Of a DNA stretch of 33,778 nt, positions 23,929 through 33,165 are shown piece by piece. The notes beneath the pieces are model-generated. The model did not search any database and was not told where the DNA came from. It worked only from the letters and a program-made list of their open reading frames with translations. The stretch's first letter is position 1. Every line of letters starts with the position of its first letter. Where the stretch lies: positions 1 to 33,778 of the forward strand of contig JAOQAF010000176.1 of NCBI GenBank assembly GCA_025963735.1, written 5' to 3'. Both the position numbers and the translations under genes were made by a program. The stretch is from Bacteroidota bacterium. Its GTDB lineage: Bacteria > Bacteroidota > Bacteroidia > B-17B0 > Aurantibacillaceae.

Positions 23929-25458
23929 ATGCAGGAACAAATTCTAATTCTCGATTTCGGATCTCAATATACGCAGCTTATTGCGCGTCGTTTACGCGAA
24001 ATAAATGTGTATTGCGAAATCCACCCTTACAACAAAATACCTGAAATCACTAAAAATATAAAAGGCGTTATTCTTTCGGGCAGTCCGCACAGTGTTAGGG
24101 AAGAAAAGCCACCTACGCCAAACCTCGATCTAGTTAAAGGGAAATTACCATTGCTTGGAGTATGTTACGGGGCGCAGTTTTTGGCTCATTTTTATGGTGG
24201 TGAAGTTGGAAAGTCGAACTCCCGTGAGTACGGCAGGGCGCATTTGGAAGTGAAAGATTCTACAGATAGGCTGTTTAAAGATATTTCAAACGACTCTCAG
24301 GTATGGATGAGTCATGGTGATACTATTTTAACTTTACCGGATAATTTTAAAATTACGGCAAGTACACACGATGTTAAAGTAGCGGCATATACTATTCAAA
24401 ACGAAGATACTTTTTGTATTCAATTTCATCCTGAAGTTTACCACACAAGTGAAGGAACCAAAATACTCAAAAATTTCGTTTATGGTATTTGCAAGTGTTC
24501 GGGAGACTGGACACCCGCTTCTTTCATTGATACCACCATCAGTCAGTTAAAAGAACAGCTTGGAAATGACAAGGTGATTTTAGGATTAAGCGGAGGTGTG
24601 GACAGCAGCGTTGCAGCCATGATATTACACCGCGCCATTGGAAAAAATCTTCATTGCATTTTTGTGGATAATGGTTTACTACGGAAAAACGAATTTGAAA
24701 ATGTGCTTGATTCATATCAGCATATGGGTTTAAATGTAAAAGGTGTAAATGCAAAAGACCTTTTTTATGCCGAATTAAAAAATGTGTCTGATCCCGAAAA
24801 AAAACGCAAGGCCATTGGCAAAGTGTTTATCGACGTATTTGACACTGAATCAAAATCAGTAAAAGATGCTAAGTGGCTTGGCCAGGGTACTATTTATCCT
24901 GATGTTATTGAAAGCGTAAGCGTAAAAGGCCCTTCGGCAACAATTAAATCGCATCACAATGTGGGAGGCTTGCCAGACTATATGAAGTTAAAAATTGTTG
25001 AGCCTTTAAGAAGTTTATTTAAAGATGAGGTACGTCGGGTAGGTAAAGAATTAGGGCTTGATCCAAACATTCTTGGTCGTCATCCTTTTCCTGGTCCGGG
25101 CCTGGCTATACGTATACTGGGTGATATCACCGAAGAAAAAATAAGAATTATACAGGAAGTAGATCATATTTTTATCGAAGGATTAAAAAGCCATAATTTA
25201 TATAACGAGGTTTGGCAGGCAGGGGCTATTTACCTGCCAATTCAAAGTGTGGGTGTAATGGGCGATGAAAGAACTTATGAAAACGTGGTGGCATTAAGAG
25301 CTGTAAGCAGCACCGATGGCATGACTGCAGACTGGTGCCATTTACCTTATGATTTTTTAGCAACCATCAGCAATCAGATAATCAACAAAGTAAAAGGTGT
25401 TAACCGGGTTGTTTACGACATTAGTTCAAAACCTCCTGCAACCATTGAATGGGAATAA
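23929..25458 (+). CDS. guaA: GMP synthase (glutamine-hydrolysing)
   Basis: Converts XMP to GMP using ATP and glutamine. Predicted 509 residues from the ATG at 23929; a TTG four codons earlier is less likely because it lies just after the -7 box. The class I glutaminase domain has the nucleophile Cys79 in GVCYGAQF and His167/Glu169 in IQFHPEVYH. The ATP-pyrophosphatase domain has the P-loop LSGGVDSS (about 220-227), and the C-terminal dimer domain has [17 protein letters not shown] and ends KPPATIEWE. All catalytic residues are intact. The LysM gene follows after 27 bases. Confidence 0.97.
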   Translation: MQEQILILDFGSQYTQLIARRLREINVYCEIHPYNKIPEITKNIKGVILSGSPHSVREEKPPTPNLDLVKGKLPLLGVCYGAQFLAHFYGGEVGKSNSREYGRAHLEVKDSTDRLFKDISNDSQVWMSHGDTILTLPDNFKITASTHDVKVAAYTIQNEDTFCIQFHPEVYHTSEGTKILKNFVYGICKCSGDWTPASFIDTTISQLKEQLGNDKVILGLSGGVDSSVAAMILHRAIGKNLHCIFVDNGLLRKNEFENVLDSYQHMGLNVKGVNAKDLFYAELKNVSDPEKKRKAIGKVFIDVFDTESKSVKDAKWLGQGTIYPDVIESVSVKGPSATIKSHHNVGGLPDYMKLKIVEPLRSLFKDEVRRVGKELGLDPNILGRHPFPGPGLAIRILGDITEEKIRIIQEVDHIFIEGLKSHNLYNEVWQAGAIYLPIQSVGVMGDERTYENVVALRAVSSTDGMTADWCHLPYDFLATISNQIINKVKGVNRVVYDISSKPPATIEWE

Positions 25459-25485
25459 CCCCGGAAGATCTTACCTGAAGTAAAC

Positions 25486-27165
25486 TTGATACATTACATA
25501 AAAATATTTTTTGCGGCAATTATTTGCTTGCTGAGCTCGGTTTCTTTTTCACAAACGAAATCGTCTACAATCACTTCTATTAACGGTACAAATTATTATA
25601 TTCATAAAATTGAGAAACAACAAAGTTTATATTCGATTTCGAAATTGTATAACGTAAGCCTTGATGAAATCTATTCACTTAACCCCGAAACCAAAGGCGG
25701 AACCAAAGCCGGCCAGGAAATTAAAATTCCGGTAAAGCCTGTTGCCCCCGCTACAACTACCATATCAGTTAAATCCAATTCGTTGGTATCCGCAGGAAAT
25801 TTACCTATTGATACCACAAAATATCTTACCTATAAAGTACTTAAAGGCGAAACTGTATATGCGATTTCTAAAAAGTTCAATATTTCAGACGTAGAAATAA
25901 AATTTTGGAATCCATCACTCATTACTCAGGCAGTGCAGGAAGACCAGTTAATTATTGTTGGCGAAAAGAAAAAAAACACTATCAGTACCGCAACTCCGGT
26001 TGTTAATCCTGTTAATTCTAAAGATTCAATAAATCCTAATATTATTCATCGTCCTAAAAAAACAGAATATACGGTTGCTTTGATACTCCCGTTCAGGCTT
26101 GAACAAACTCTTACCGTCGACCTTTCTAATCTTTTAAAAACAAATTCTAATTTTCCGGCGGTACCGGCCTTAGCGGTTGATTTTTATCTTGGCTTCAAAA
26201 GAGTTACAGACTCCCTTGTTTCAAAAGACTTTAAAGTAAATATCGATTTATATGATGTGGATGATAAAGATTCATTAAAGCTTTCCCGCCTGGCCAATGA
26301 TCCTCAGCTTAAAAAAACCGATATGATTTTCGGGCCGTTGTATGCTAATGGTTTTAAAACCATTGCACAAAAGGCAAAAGAATTAGGTATTCCTATCGTA
26401 TCGCCAATCACCCAACAAAATAAAATGCTTTACAATAATGTATATGTATCCAAGGCTAATCCTTCTCAGTTTACATTGCTTGAAAGTCTTGCAGATTATT
26501 GTATCGATTCTTTAATGGTAAATAACGCCAATGTAATTCTTGTGGGAACTGTTGGAACTGATGCCCGCGAACTTTCATACATCAAAGCTTTTAAAAATTA
26601 TTTCAACGAAAGGCAAAAAGCTAAAGGTAAACTGGATTCAATCAGAATAGTAAAAGGGCTTGCAGGAGTTAAGAGTGCCTATGTTCCCAATGTAAAAAAC
26701 ATTATAATTACGTTAAGTAATAATCAGGTGTTTATAGCCGATTTTACAACGCAACTTGCTATTTATGCCGACCGAAAAGACATTGTGCTCTGTGGATGGG
26801 AAAGTGTGGGAAAAATAGACAATATAGATCAGGAGTATCTGAGCCAGTTACATTTTACTTTCCCATGCCAGAATAATTTAGTGAATACAACATCGTATAG
26901 CTCACTCATTGAAAGTTATAAGTCGCAACAAAACACTTTACCCGGCGAGTATTATTTCATCGGCTTTGATATTGGCTACTATTATTTAAAAAATCTGAAG
27001 GAAACAGGTCCGGATTTTATTTTTAATCTTAATAATTTACCTGCAGAAACAGGATACATGCGTTTTAAATTTATGAGACCGGATAACATTACCGGCTTTG
27101 ATAATAGAGGAGTGTATATTTTTCGTTATAACAATTACCAGCTGCAAAAAACAGGATGGAAATAA
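25486..27165 (+). CDS. Exported protein with two LysM domains and a periplasmic-binding-protein-like domain
   Basis: Predicted 559 residues. Residues 1-22 are a signal peptide (SSVSFS before Gln23). LysM 1 at about 36-82 (YYIHKIEKQQSLYSISKLYN) and LysM 2 at about 114-158 (YKVLKGETVYAISKKF) suggest peptidoglycan binding. A Ser/Thr/Pro/Asn-rich linker leads to a region at about 195-555 resembling a type I periplasmic-binding fold (VALILPF, DFYLGFKRV, MIFGPLYANGFKTIA, IPIVSPITQQN). That fold serves amino-acid receptors and also the penicillin-binding-protein activator LpoA; which applies here is unknown. The start is TTG at 25486, since no ATG precedes the signal peptide. The gene overlaps hemF by 10 bases. 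Confidence 0.8.
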   Translation: MIHYIKIFFAAIICLLSSVSFSQTKSSTITSINGTNYYIHKIEKQQSLYSISKLYNVSLDEIYSLNPETKGGTKAGQEIKIPVKPVAPATTTISVKSNSLVSAGNLPIDTTKYLTYKVLKGETVYAISKKFNISDVEIKFWNPSLITQAVQEDQLIIVGEKKKNTISTATPVVNPVNSKDSINPNIIHRPKKTEYTVALILPFRLEQTLTVDLSNLLKTNSNFPAVPALAVDFYLGFKRVTDSLVSKDFKVNIDLYDVDDKDSLKLSRLANDPQLKKTDMIFGPLYANGFKTIAQKAKELGIPIVSPITQQNKMLYNNVYVSKANPSQFTLLESLADYCIDSLMVNNANVILVGTVGTDARELSYIKAFKNYFNERQKAKGKLDSIRIVKGLAGVKSAYVPNVKNIIITLSNNQVFIADFTTQLAIYADRKDIVLCGWESVGKIDNIDQEYLSQLHFTFPCQNNLVNTTSYSSLIESYKSQQNTLPGEYYFIGFDIGYYYLKNLKETGPDFIFNLNNLPAETGYMRFKFMRPDNITGFDNRGVYIFRYNNYQLQKTGWK

Positions 27166-28088
27166 ACCGCGATAACATTACTGATTGGTTAAAAAAATTA
27201 CAGGATTCAATTTGTTTGGAGTTGGAACGTGCCGATGGTAAGTCAAAATTTGCAGAAGATAACTGGGTGCGGAAGGAAGGTGGCGGCGGTCGCACACGGA
27301 TAATAAAAAATGGTGATGTAATAGAAAAAGGGGGAGTTCTTTTTAGTGCCGTTCATGGCGAAGCACCTGCCTTCTTGTTTAAGGAGCAACAGCACAGTGC
27401 AGTAATAAATAAAGAACTGGGAAAAGCGGGCAAACAACCGCAGTTTTTTGCAACCGGAGTTTCTATTGTTATACATCCGCAAAATCCATGGGTTCCTATC
27501 ATTCATATGAATATTCGTTATTTTGAAATGGATGGCGGTATAAAATGGTTTGGTGGAGGTATTGATCTTACACCTCATTATGTTACTGAAGAAGATGCGC
27601 GTTTCTTTCACGGCGAATTAAAAAAAACGTGTGATAAACATCACGCTTCTTATTATTCAAAGTTTAAAGAATGGGCCGATGATTATTTTTTTATTCAGCA
27701 TCGTAACGAAACACGTGGCATTGGCGGCATATTTTTCGATCGGTTAAATGAAAATCCTGAAATGAATTTTGCGAAGAACTTTAATTTCTGGAAAGATTTG
27801 GGAACAAGTTTTGCACCTGTTTATTCTGAGCTGATCAGAAGAAACAAAAACAAACCCTGTACTCAGCAAAATAAGGAATGGCAACTATTGCGTCGTGGAA
27901 GATATGTGGAGTTTAATCTGGTTTATGATAAAGGCACCAGGTTTGGTTTAGAAACAAATGGCCGCGTGGAATCTATTTTGATGAGCTTGCCGAAAACTGC
28001 CGGCTGGGAATATGATTTTAAAGCGCAAAAAAATTCTGAGGAAGAAAAAACCTTAGCGTTACTTAAAAAAGGAATTGCCTGGATTTAA
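27156..28088 (+). CDS. hemF: Oxygen-dependent coproporphyrinogen-III oxidase
   Basis: Uses O2 to convert coproporphyrinogen III to protoporphyrinogen IX. Predicted 310 residues, normal length. Signature stretches are GGGGRTRI near 42-49, IPHMNIRY-type IIHMNIRYFEMDGG, WFGGGIDLTPHYV, ETRGIGGIFFDRLNE, and RRGRYVEFNLVYDKGTRFGL with TNGRVESILMSLP. It implies aerobic growth. The ATG at 27156 lies inside the end of the LysM gene, suggesting coupling. It is followed by a 16-base convergent gap. Confidence 0.96.
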   Translation: MEINRDNITDWLKKLQDSICLELERADGKSKFAEDNWVRKEGGGGRTRIIKNGDVIEKGGVLFSAVHGEAPAFLFKEQQHSAVINKELGKAGKQPQFFATGVSIVIHPQNPWVPIIHMNIRYFEMDGGIKWFGGGIDLTPHYVTEEDARFFHGELKKTCDKHHASYYSKFKEWADDYFFIQHRNETRGIGGIFFDRLNENPEMNFAKNFNFWKDLGTSFAPVYSELIRRNKNKPCTQQNKEWQLLRRGRYVEFNLVYDKGTRFGLETNGRVESILMSLPKTAGWEYDFKAQKNSEEEKTLALLKKGIAWI

Positions 28089-28104
28089 AAAAAACCGGAG
28101 AGAA

Positions 28105-28371
28105 TTACTGTCTGAATTTAAAAATCACAAACAACATGAATAATACCGGAAGTGAGCTGAAAAGCATGCCCAGATATCCCTTTGGATATTTTTCTTCTTC
28201 AGAATAATATTTCATGTTCAGATAAATATTTATTCCGGAGATAATAAAACCAACAATGGCAATGGCTATCCCGTAAAACATGTTTTGTATTTTAAAAATA
28301 CAGGCAGCAGCGCATAAGCCAATAATAATTGAGAGATATCCAAGAAGTTTATACAACATGCGACGACTCAT
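28105..28371 (-). CDS. Small membrane protein of unknown function
   Basis: Predicted 88 residues with three hydrophobic segments at about 7-25, 31-51 and 66-85. A polar loop MKYYSEEEKYPKGYLG lies between the second and third. No family is recognised. The start is ATG at 28371, 2 bases after the helicase stop, so it is probably co-expressed with that gene. Confidence 0.7.
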   Translation of the reverse strand: MSRRMLYKLLGYLSIIIGLCAAACIFKIQNMFYGIAIAIVGFIISGINIYLNMKYYSEEEKYPKGYLGMLFSSLPVLFMLFVIFKFRQ

Positions 28372-28373
28372 TA

Positions 28374-29885
28374 TTATTCAACAAAGAAATTCATAAGCCG
28401 GCGGCGAAGTTTACTGGCATATTGGTGATATTGCCAGTCGCTGTGATTGTTAGTAGCGTTGATGCATTTACCGAATTGCTTTACCCTGTACTTCATTTCT
28501 TCAGTTAAAAGATTAAACAATTCAAAGGCTTCATCAAAATCAGAAGCATTATCCTTAATCCTTCCGAAATGGTCTTCCAGGCTTTCATCAAGAACTACCT
28601 GTGGTTTCTTGCCCTTGCGCAGGGCCATCATATAATGGTCGCGTACAACAAAAGCTTCCGCGCTGGAATTTAAAAAACGTTCTTTGATCTCCGCGGGAAG
28701 ATCATAATCGTTTTCCATTTCATAATCCCATTCGTCTTTATATCTGTGTTCAAGATACAAATGAGGCGCAACAAAAACGTGTTTCCAGTCAATAGGGTAC
28801 TGCCATAAATTAAAACGGCGCGAATTATTTCCGAGATCAATGATCTTAAAGGTTTTTTTTGTAGGAAGCACACGACTGCCCCGGCCAATCATCTGGTGAT
28901 AAAGTGTTAATGATTTTGTGGCCCTGTTAAGCATAATGGTTTCCACTTCGGGTTCATCAAAACCTGTAGTTAAAATACTTACCGATGATAATATGCCGTC
29001 TTTTGTTTTACGGAACCAGTCGAGGGTATCGGCCCTGTCCTTATCGCTAAAAGTACTATCAAGATGTCTTACAGGTAAACCTTTTTTCTTTAAGGTTTCG
29101 TAAACTGCTCGGCTGGTAAGAATCCCCGCATTAAAAATGAGTGTCTTGGTTCCTTTTCCTATTTCTTCATAAGCTTCAATCAGCTTACTTTGCATCATAG
29201 CCTGCGTGTAAAGCATTTCGTGCGATCCAACGGTAAACTCACCGTTACTTCCCACTCTTAGAGAGCTTAAGTTAACATCAAAGGTGTAGGTTTGTCCTTC
29301 ACATAAAAAACCCTGCTCTATTAATGCTGAAATACTTTCGCCTACAATAAGGTCGCTGTATGTTTGATAAAGAGGTAATTTTTTATTGCTGCTTAATGGA
29401 GTAGCCGTTACTCCTAAAATATTCACATCATTAAAATAATGAAATATTTTCCGGAATGAATTGTTGTGCGCCTCATCTACAATTACTAATCCAATATCTT
29501 CAAGAAACTGATCATTTTCCTGTAAGCGGTTATTAAGTGTTTCAACTAATGCGGTGAAGGTTTGGTATTCGGTTTGATTCGGAAGATCTTTAACTTCACT
29601 GTTAATTACTTTATTGCTTATGCCAAGTTCGGCAAGCACGTCAGAGGTTTGTTTGCTTAATTCAATGCGATGGGTTAGTATTAAAACTTTACGTTTAAAT
29701 TTTTCAATATAACGGCGCGCAATCTCGCTGAAGATAATAGTCTTGCCACCACCCGTTGGGAGTTGAAAAAGTAAATTAGCATTCGGAGGAAGTTCTATTA
29801 AGCGGTTAAATATATTATTAACAGCCTGTTCCTGGAAAGGATATAATTTACGTGGTTCTGAGGTAGTGGAACTTTGATCAGTCAT
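28374..29885 (-). CDS. DEAD/DEAH-box (superfamily 2) helicase, RadD/type III restriction-like
   Basis: Predicted 503 residues from the ATG at 29885; a TTG four codons earlier is less likely as it would fall near the transcription start. Helicase motifs are PFQEQAV (Q-like), Walker A LPTGGGKT at about 42-49, the motif Ia LTHRIEL, motif II DEAH at 137-140, motif III TATP at 160-163, and motif VI QMIGRGSR at 331-338, with ILTTGFDEPEVE before it. The C-terminal 150 residues form an alpha-rich domain with no zinc finger, unlike E. coli RadD. A role in DNA or RNA repair is inferred only from family. It is followed by the small membrane-protein gene after 2 bases. Confidence 0.85.
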   Translation of the reverse strand: MTDQSSTTSEPRKLYPFQEQAVNNIFNRLIELPPNANLLFQLPTGGGKTIIFSEIARRYIEKFKRKVLILTHRIELSKQTSDVLAELGISNKVINSEVKDLPNQTEYQTFTALVETLNNRLQENDQFLEDIGLVIVDEAHNNSFRKIFHYFNDVNILGVTATPLSSNKKLPLYQTYSDLIVGESISALIEQGFLCEGQTYTFDVNLSSLRVGSNGEFTVGSHEMLYTQAMMQSKLIEAYEEIGKGTKTLIFNAGILTSRAVYETLKKKGLPVRHLDSTFSDKDRADTLDWFRKTKDGILSSVSILTTGFDEPEVETIMLNRATKSLTLYHQMIGRGSRVLPTKKTFKIIDLGNNSRRFNLWQYPIDWKHVFVAPHLYLEHRYKDEWDYEMENDYDLPAEIKERFLNSSAEAFVVRDHYMMALRKGKKPQVVLDESLEDHFGRIKDNASDFDEAFELFNLLTEEMKYRVKQFGKCINATNNHSDWQYHQYASKLRRRLMNFFVE

Positions 29886-29901
29886 AAAAAAATGCAACTT
29901 G

Positions 29902-29909
29902 CAAATATA
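29902..29909 (-). promoter_or_regulatory. Candidate -7 box for the helicase gene
   Basis: Minus-strand TATATTTG, 16 bases before the ATG at 29885, matches TAnnTTTG. A TTTG lies 13 bases further upstream, closer than the usual 19. Confidence 0.45.
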
Positions 29910-30008
29910 CTCTTAAATCAGGCAAAAGCCAGTATAATTTTTGTGAAATATCCGTATAAGATTTAAACATATTTTCAGCACCCTGTTTATATCGCATTCA
30001 ATTAATAG

Positions 30009-30016
30009 TATCTTCG
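30009..30016 (+). promoter_or_regulatory. Possible weak promoter of lnt
   Basis: TATCTTCG differs from TAnnTTTG by one base, and TTTA lies exactly 19 bases upstream (29986-29989), one base from TTTG. The box ends 6 bases before the ATG, implying an almost leaderless mRNA. Confidence 0.25.
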
Positions 30017-30022
30017 CTGCCC

Positions 30023-31621
30023 ATGCGTGGCCGTTTAAATAATCTAATATTAAGTCTTTTATCTGCCGTATTACTTTCCGCCTCCTGGTATTGTCATCTT
30101 ACAATCCTGATTTTTTTTGCTTTTGTTCCTTTGCTGCTTGCCGAGGACAATATTTCATCCGACCCGGGGGCTAACCGCAAACTAAAAGTTTTCAGACTGG
30201 CTCTTCTCACCTTTGTTTCATGGAACGTATTGGTAACATGGTGGGTGTACCTCATTCAGTTTGGGAAAATGGCGGCCATCCTGGCTTTTGTGGCTAACGG
30301 TCTCCTCATGGCTATTGTTTTTCTTATTTTTTCAAATATTAAAAAAAGGATTAATAAATCCTGGGCGGTTTGGTTGTTAATTCCCGTATGGCTGGCCTGG
30401 GAGCACGGTCATTCGTTGTGGGATCTTGCATGGACCTGGTTAACGTTAGGCAACTCCTTCGCGTTTAATCATCAATGGGTTCAGTGGTATGAGTTCACGG
30501 GTACGTCTGGCGGTTCCGCTTGGGCCTTATTTGTAAATATTTTAATATTTAAAACAATTAAAAATTATCCTTCCCTTAAAATTTATTCTAAGCCAATCCT
30601 GAAAATAGCAGCCGCTATTATTCTTCCTGTATTATTTTCATACCTCATGTATGCTTTAAGAAAACCTCTTTCTAAAAATGCTACTGACACTGTAATTGTT
30701 CAGCCTAATATTGATCCGTATAATGATAAATTTGAACTGGGTTTTGATGTTCAGTTTAAAAAAATGCTTGGTTTAATCAAAGGGAAAGTCTCATCAAAAA
30801 CCGAATATCTTGTTTTGCCCGAAACCTTTATTATTGATAATCTCGACGAAGATCAGATTGAAGAAAGCGAAGCCTTTGACTTATTTAACGACAGTTTGAT
30901 AAAAAAATTTCCGCGGTTAAAAATTGTGGTTGGAGCAAGTACAATTAAGTTTTATAGAAACGAAAAAGACATTACAGCTACCGCAAGAAAATACGAAGAC
31001 AATTTATATTTTGATTATTTTAATACAGCGCTTCAAATTGATTCAGGAGGAATTCAGATATATCATAAATCCAAACTGGTTCCGGGTTCTGAATTAATGC
31101 CTTTTCCGGCACTTTTAAAACCATTGGAAAATTTCGCGCTTGAAATGGGCGGAACAGTTGGTAGCCTGGGTCTTCAAAAAGAACGGGCAAGTTTTAAAGG
31201 AAACAACAATACCTTAGGTGTTGCTCCGGTTGTTTGTTATGAAAGTGTTTTCAGTGATTATGTTACGGGATATATTCGCAAAGGGGCCACGTTTATTTTT
31301 ATTATAACTAATGACGGCTGGTGGGATGATTCACCCGGCTATGTACAGCACTTAAACTATGCGCGATTAAGGGCTATTGAAAATCGCCGCCAGATTGCCA
31401 GATGTGCCAACACCGGCACCAGTTGCTTTATAGATGAGCTTGGTAACATAAGTGAGCCTACAAAATGGTGGCAGGAAGCTGTTATTCAAAAAAACATTTA
31501 CCCCAATAAAGAATTAACTTTTTACTCCCGTTTTGGCGACCTTCTTTCCTACGCTTCATGTGTGATTACCCTTGGTTTGCTGGGCTTTGCTTTGCTTCAG
31601 AGGTTTAATAAAAAAGCCTGA
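30023..31621 (+). CDS. lnt: Apolipoprotein N-acyltransferase
   Basis: Inner-membrane enzyme that adds the third acyl chain to lipoproteins. Predicted 532 residues. Six or so N-terminal membrane helices run to about residue 210, with WLAWEHGHSLWDLAWTWLTLG in the middle. The nitrilase-like domain follows: Glu267 in LVLPETF, Lys349 in YHKSKLVPGSE, and Cys405 in PVVCYESVF form the catalytic triad, with TNDGWWDDSPGYVQHLNYARLRAIE downstream. A final helix is near 510-526. All three catalytic residues are intact. It complements lspA at the other end of the window. Confidence 0.95.
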   Translation: MRGRLNNLILSLLSAVLLSASWYCHLTILIFFAFVPLLLAEDNISSDPGANRKLKVFRLALLTFVSWNVLVTWWVYLIQFGKMAAILAFVANGLLMAIVFLIFSNIKKRINKSWAVWLLIPVWLAWEHGHSLWDLAWTWLTLGNSFAFNHQWVQWYEFTGTSGGSAWALFVNILIFKTIKNYPSLKIYSKPILKIAAAIILPVLFSYLMYALRKPLSKNATDTVIVQPNIDPYNDKFELGFDVQFKKMLGLIKGKVSSKTEYLVLPETFIIDNLDEDQIEESEAFDLFNDSLIKKFPRLKIVVGASTIKFYRNEKDITATARKYEDNLYFDYFNTALQIDSGGIQIYHKSKLVPGSELMPFPALLKPLENFALEMGGTVGSLGLQKERASFKGNNNTLGVAPVVCYESVFSDYVTGYIRKGATFIFIITNDGWWDDSPGYVQHLNYARLRAIENRRQIARCANTGTSCFIDELGNISEPTKWWQEAVIQKNIYPNKELTFYSRFGDLLSYASCVITLGLLGFALLQRFNKKA

Positions 31622-31647
31622 ATTTAATAACACAGGGGCCTTTTTTT
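31610..31647 (+). terminator. Probable terminator after lnt
   Basis: A-run plus GCC (31610-31618) can pair with GGCC plus T-run (31637-31647), with one bulged base and about a 15-base loop. The left arm overlaps the end of lnt. Imperfect stem but a good T-tract. Confidence 0.45.
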
Positions 31648-31713
31648 CATTTGTCCTCCGAAAAATTTGTAAATTAGAGCTTAATAAATCAAAAAAAATA
31701 TTAATAGTTTTTT

Positions 31714-33120
31714 ATGGAAAAATTTGATGTTACTGTTATTGGGTCAGGCCCGGGAGGTTATGTTGCTGCTATTCGTTGCGCGCAATTAGGAATGAAAACG
31801 GCATTGATAGAACGTTATCCTTCTTTGGGTGGAACATGTTTAAATGTGGGCTGTATACCTTCCAAAGCTTTGTTGGATTCAAGCGAGCATTTTTATAACG
31901 CGGTTCATCATTTTGAGGAGCATGGTATAGATGTTAAATCGCCCAAGGTGAATATAAAGCAAATGATTGAGCGTAAACGCGGCGTTATTAAAATGACGGT
32001 GGACGGCATTAATTTTTTGATGAAAAAAAACAAGATCACTGTATTTACGGGGCATGGTTCATTCGCGACCAAAAACACAATTGACATTTCTAAAGAAGAC
32101 GGAAAAAAGGAAACCATAGAAACCGCTAAAACCATAATAGCAACGGGTTCCAAGCCCTCTACGTTACCGGGTATTGAAGTGGATAAAAAAAGGGTAATTA
32201 CATCTACTGAGGCTCTTGAATTAACAGAAGTGCCCAGGCACATGATTATCATTGGCGGCGGAGTTATTGGTCTTGAATTAGGCAGCGTGTATGCGCGTTT
32301 GGGAAGTAAAATAACAGTAGTTGAATTCATGGACCGGATTATTCCCGGAATGGACGGTGCCTTGAGCAAAGAACTTCAGCGCGTTCTTAAAAAGAACTTA
32401 GGGTTTGAGTTTTTGTTTAAACACAAAGTTACCGGAGTAAAAGCCAGTGGTAAGGAGGCAACCGTTAGTGCACTTAATGCGAAGGAAGAAAAAATAGAAA
32501 TAAAAGGCGATTATTGCCTTGTGGCTGTAGGCCGTAAGCCTTATACGGATAATTTAGGTCTTGAAAAAATCGGGGTTAAAGTAGATAGTCGCGGTAAGAT
32601 TGAAACGGATGATCACCTTCGGACCAATGTTGATGGGATTTACGCGATAGGCGATGTAATTAAAGGAGCTATGCTTGCACATAAAGCTGAAGAAGAAGGT
32701 GTATTTGTTGCCGAGCAAATGGCCGGGCAAAAACCGCACATTGATTATAACCTGATACCAGGTGTCGTTTACACTTGGCCTGAGGTGGCCGCGGTAGGCT
32801 TAACAGAAGAACAACTAAAGGAACAGGGAAAAAAATATAAAGTGGGAAGTTTCCCGTTTAAAGCAAGCGGAAGAGCCCGCGCAAGCATGGATACCGATGG
32901 ATTTGTTAAAGTGCTGGCGGACGAAGCAACAGATGAGATTCTTGGTGTACATATGATCGGTCCCCGTGTTGCCGATATGATTGCAGAAGCCGTGGTGGCT
33001 ATGGAATACAAAGCAAGCGCGGAAGACATTAGCAGAATGAGTCACGCGCATCCAACATTTACAGAAGCCATGAAAGAGGCTTGTTTGGATGCCACCGGAA
33101 AACGCGCCTTACATATTTAA
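31714..33120 (+). CDS. lpdA: Dihydrolipoyl dehydrogenase (E3)
   Basis: FAD flavoprotein that reoxidises dihydrolipoyl groups of 2-oxoacid dehydrogenase complexes and the glycine cleavage system. Predicted 468 residues, normal length. The FAD motif is VIGSGPGGYVAA at 8-19, the redox disulfide Cys42-x4-Cys47 lies in GGTCLNVGCIPSK, the NAD motif is IIGGGVIGLELGSVYARLG, a second FAD motif is YAIGDVIKGAMLAHKAEEEG, and the active-site histidine lies in SHAHPTFTEA. No E1 or E2 genes are nearby. The ATG start is clear. Confidence 0.96.
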   Translation: MEKFDVTVIGSGPGGYVAAIRCAQLGMKTALIERYPSLGGTCLNVGCIPSKALLDSSEHFYNAVHHFEEHGIDVKSPKVNIKQMIERKRGVIKMTVDGINFLMKKNKITVFTGHGSFATKNTIDISKEDGKKETIETAKTIIATGSKPSTLPGIEVDKKRVITSTEALELTEVPRHMIIIGGGVIGLELGSVYARLGSKITVVEFMDRIIPGMDGALSKELQRVLKKNLGFEFLFKHKVTGVKASGKEATVSALNAKEEKIEIKGDYCLVAVGRKPYTDNLGLEKIGVKVDSRGKIETDDHLRTNVDGIYAIGDVIKGAMLAHKAEEEGVFVAEQMAGQKPHIDYNLIPGVVYTWPEVAAVGLTEEQLKEQGKKYKVGSFPFKASGRARASMDTDGFVKVLADEATDEILGVHMIGPRVADMIAEAVVAMEYKASAEDISRMSHAHPTFTEAMKEACLDATGKRALHI

Positions 33121-33131
33121 TAATATTTTAA

Positions 33132-33151
33132 ACTCATTATCATTGATGAGT
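33132..33151 (+). other. Hairpin or operator-like inverted repeat before purE
   Basis: ACTCATTA and TGATGAGT pair over 8 positions (one G-U) around TCAT. It ends 14 bases before the purE ATG. No T-tract; it could be a protein-binding site or an mRNA hairpin. Confidence 0.3.
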
Positions 33152-33165
33152 AAGAACAATAAAAA

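Noticed and set aside
23668-23940. 90-codon frame on the minus strand containing ARFELTASTSQTWRDTGLRYAP
   Set aside because: This is a translation of the antisense of tRNA-Pro and its flanks, a well-known false protein.
27243-27611. 122-codon minus-strand frame
   Set aside because: Antisense to the firmly identified hemF.
31908-32369. 153-codon minus-strand frame
   Set aside because: Antisense to lpdA, no recognisable domain, while lpdA is complete and certain.
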